A DNA stretch of 64,000 bases, taken from Blattamonas nauphoetae (lineage: Eukaryota; Preaxostyla; Oxymonadida). The stretch lies in the NCBI GenBank assembly GCA_033064195.1, contig JARBJD010000073.1, forward strand, positions 1 through 64,000, in the 5' to 3' direction. Of the stretch, positions 62,931-64,000 are shown piece after piece (position 1 is the first letter of the stretch; every line of letters begins with the position of its first letter). Both the position numbers and the translations under genes were made by a program. The notes under the pieces are model-generated. The model searched no databases and was not told where the DNA came from. It saw only the letters and a program-made list of their open reading frames with translations.

Positions 62931-64000
62931 ATGTGTGTTTTAAGCAAGGAGGAAGATGCGGTTGAACTTCGAAACCAAATGCAAGAAAAGTGGGAGTGAG
63001 AGCAGAAAGTGCGGGAACAGCGGAAACGAGAGTACTCTCCACAACAAACTTTGGGGTATTTTCATTTCGGGCGAGGCGGAGGAGGAGTATCATTGAGAGA
63101 CGAGAATGGTCGGTTCGTCCTCACAAAAGATGTCCTTTCTGGTCATCAAAACGCCATCAACAATCTTCCCACTCAAAAAAATCCAAACTGAACGCAGAGC
63201 ATGCTGACAGAACCCCCCGGCAGGATAGGCAACCTCACAAAGAGGAACCTGCCATCAGACAACGCGCTGTGCCGATGGAGGAGAGAGAAGTGGTTGCTGA
63301 TGCTGTAGAAAGCGTCACAGAGTATGTTCCAAGTGCCAGAATGAAGAAAATGGAAGAAGAACGAAAATATCAAAGTGAACTTCTTGAACAAGCAGCAGCC
63401 AGGAAAACGGATGAAGACGCAGGAGGAAGTTCGGATTCAGGAAGAAGAGCGAAGAATGGAAGAGGTAGCACTGAATTACAACCCTTGGGGACGAGAAGGG
63501 GGAGGAGCACCGCTGAAAGGACGAAACGGGAAGACAACATGATTGCTACGTGAAGGCAAGCTGAAGAGGAAGAAGCAAGAAGTGGGGAACGAGAAAGGAA
63601 ATGTGGAAGAAATGGGAGGTGTAGTGAAGGAGATAGGATGAAGAGAAAGAGGGATGGGAGAGGAGAGGGAGGGAAATATGTGGGAGAGCGGGAGGGAGTG
63701 AGTGGGTTGAGGGGGATGGGAGGGTCGAGCGAGATTCGGAAAAGACAAGCACTGGAATACAGGGAAGAGCTTCGACAGCACATTGAACAGAAGAAGAGAG
63801 AGCGAGAAGAGGAGAGGAAGAAAGCGAAACAGGACGAGGAGGCGGAAGAGAAGAGATGGAAGCGAGAACAGAGCGAATTGAAGAGGAAGCGGTTGAAGGT
63901 GAGATCTCTCATTTCTTCATCATTCCTAATTTCTTTATCTTCTATCACAGAATACCCCTCCTCACATTCAACGAGGGACGATACGAATCAACGACGAGCA
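62931..64000 (+). pseudogene. CSPP1-like coiled-coil protein gene remnant, partial
   Basis: Two glycine motifs, YFHFGRGGGGVSLRDENGR (63055-63112) and YNPWGREGGGAPLKGRNGK (63473-63530), are separated by charged coiled coil (MKKMEEERKYQSELLEQ, EEVRIQEEERRMEEVAL). That pattern is typical of CSPP1-type microtubule/cilium proteins. The pieces lie in three frames, with TGA in frame shortly before the first motif and shortly after the second, so the gene is broken unless several tiny introns are present. A GT...AG segment of 52 bp at 63899-63950 looks like a genuine intron. Coding of Arg/Glu-rich type continues to the window end. The assignment rests on remembered motifs. Confidence 0.5.

Overview
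The window is nuclear DNA of a protist with very short spliceosomal introns. Introns of 31-56 bp with GT...AG ends restore reading frames in a kinase-like gene, a pogo transposase, a WD40 fragment and a lineage-specific gene family. Beta-helix surface-protein remnants, a tandemly amplified HEAT-like family, many DNA transposons and a Polinton-like element together recall metamonads, most of all oxymonads (Preaxostyla). That placement is my inference from memory. TAA, TAG and TGA all end genes cleanly, so the standard code is assumed.

Layout. 1-8.6 kb: part of a Polinton/Maverick-like element running off the left edge, read leftwards, with a protein-primed DNA polymerase region and two related small repeat proteins; its genes share a start-proximal promoter-like motif. 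8.6-20.3 kb: a leftward tandem array of three copies of an unnamed gene family (here 'family A'). Copy 1 is cut at the Polinton-like boundary. Copy 2 carries a 670-bp hAT-type MITE with an 8-bp target duplication. Copy 3 is split by a 7-kb insertion that holds a decayed beta-helix membrane-protein gene and an apparently intact pogo-like transposon with a 37-bp intron.

20.37-32.40 kb: a nest of transposons in the spacer upstream of copy 3. A small non-autonomous hAT element (8-bp duplication CACATTTG) contains a compound of two almost identical 5.4-kb hAT elements in direct orientation, separated by 533 bp. Only the two outer ends of the compound share an 8-bp duplication (ATCCATTT), as if it had moved as one unit. 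Each 5.4-kb element encodes a hAT transposase with a C-terminal OTU-like cysteine-protease domain, and a convergent gene built from a tandem exon-intron repeat and a 21-bp acidic minisatellite.

32.57-43.45 kb: two large leftward host genes, a probably myristoylated pseudokinase-like protein (six exons, about 1330 aa) and an intact 2123-codon ORF. 43.5-60.4 kb: seven more family A or related genes, whole or broken, between inverted-repeat elements. Two inverted-repeat-bounded segments (46.155-49.465 kb and 50.93-54.21 kb) contain decayed host-gene pieces. 59-62.1 kb: a hAT-type MITE, a GTCCT-rich element and an 889-bp Tc1/mariner-like fold-back element. 62.9-64 kb: a decayed gene with CSPP1-like glycine motifs, running off the right edge.
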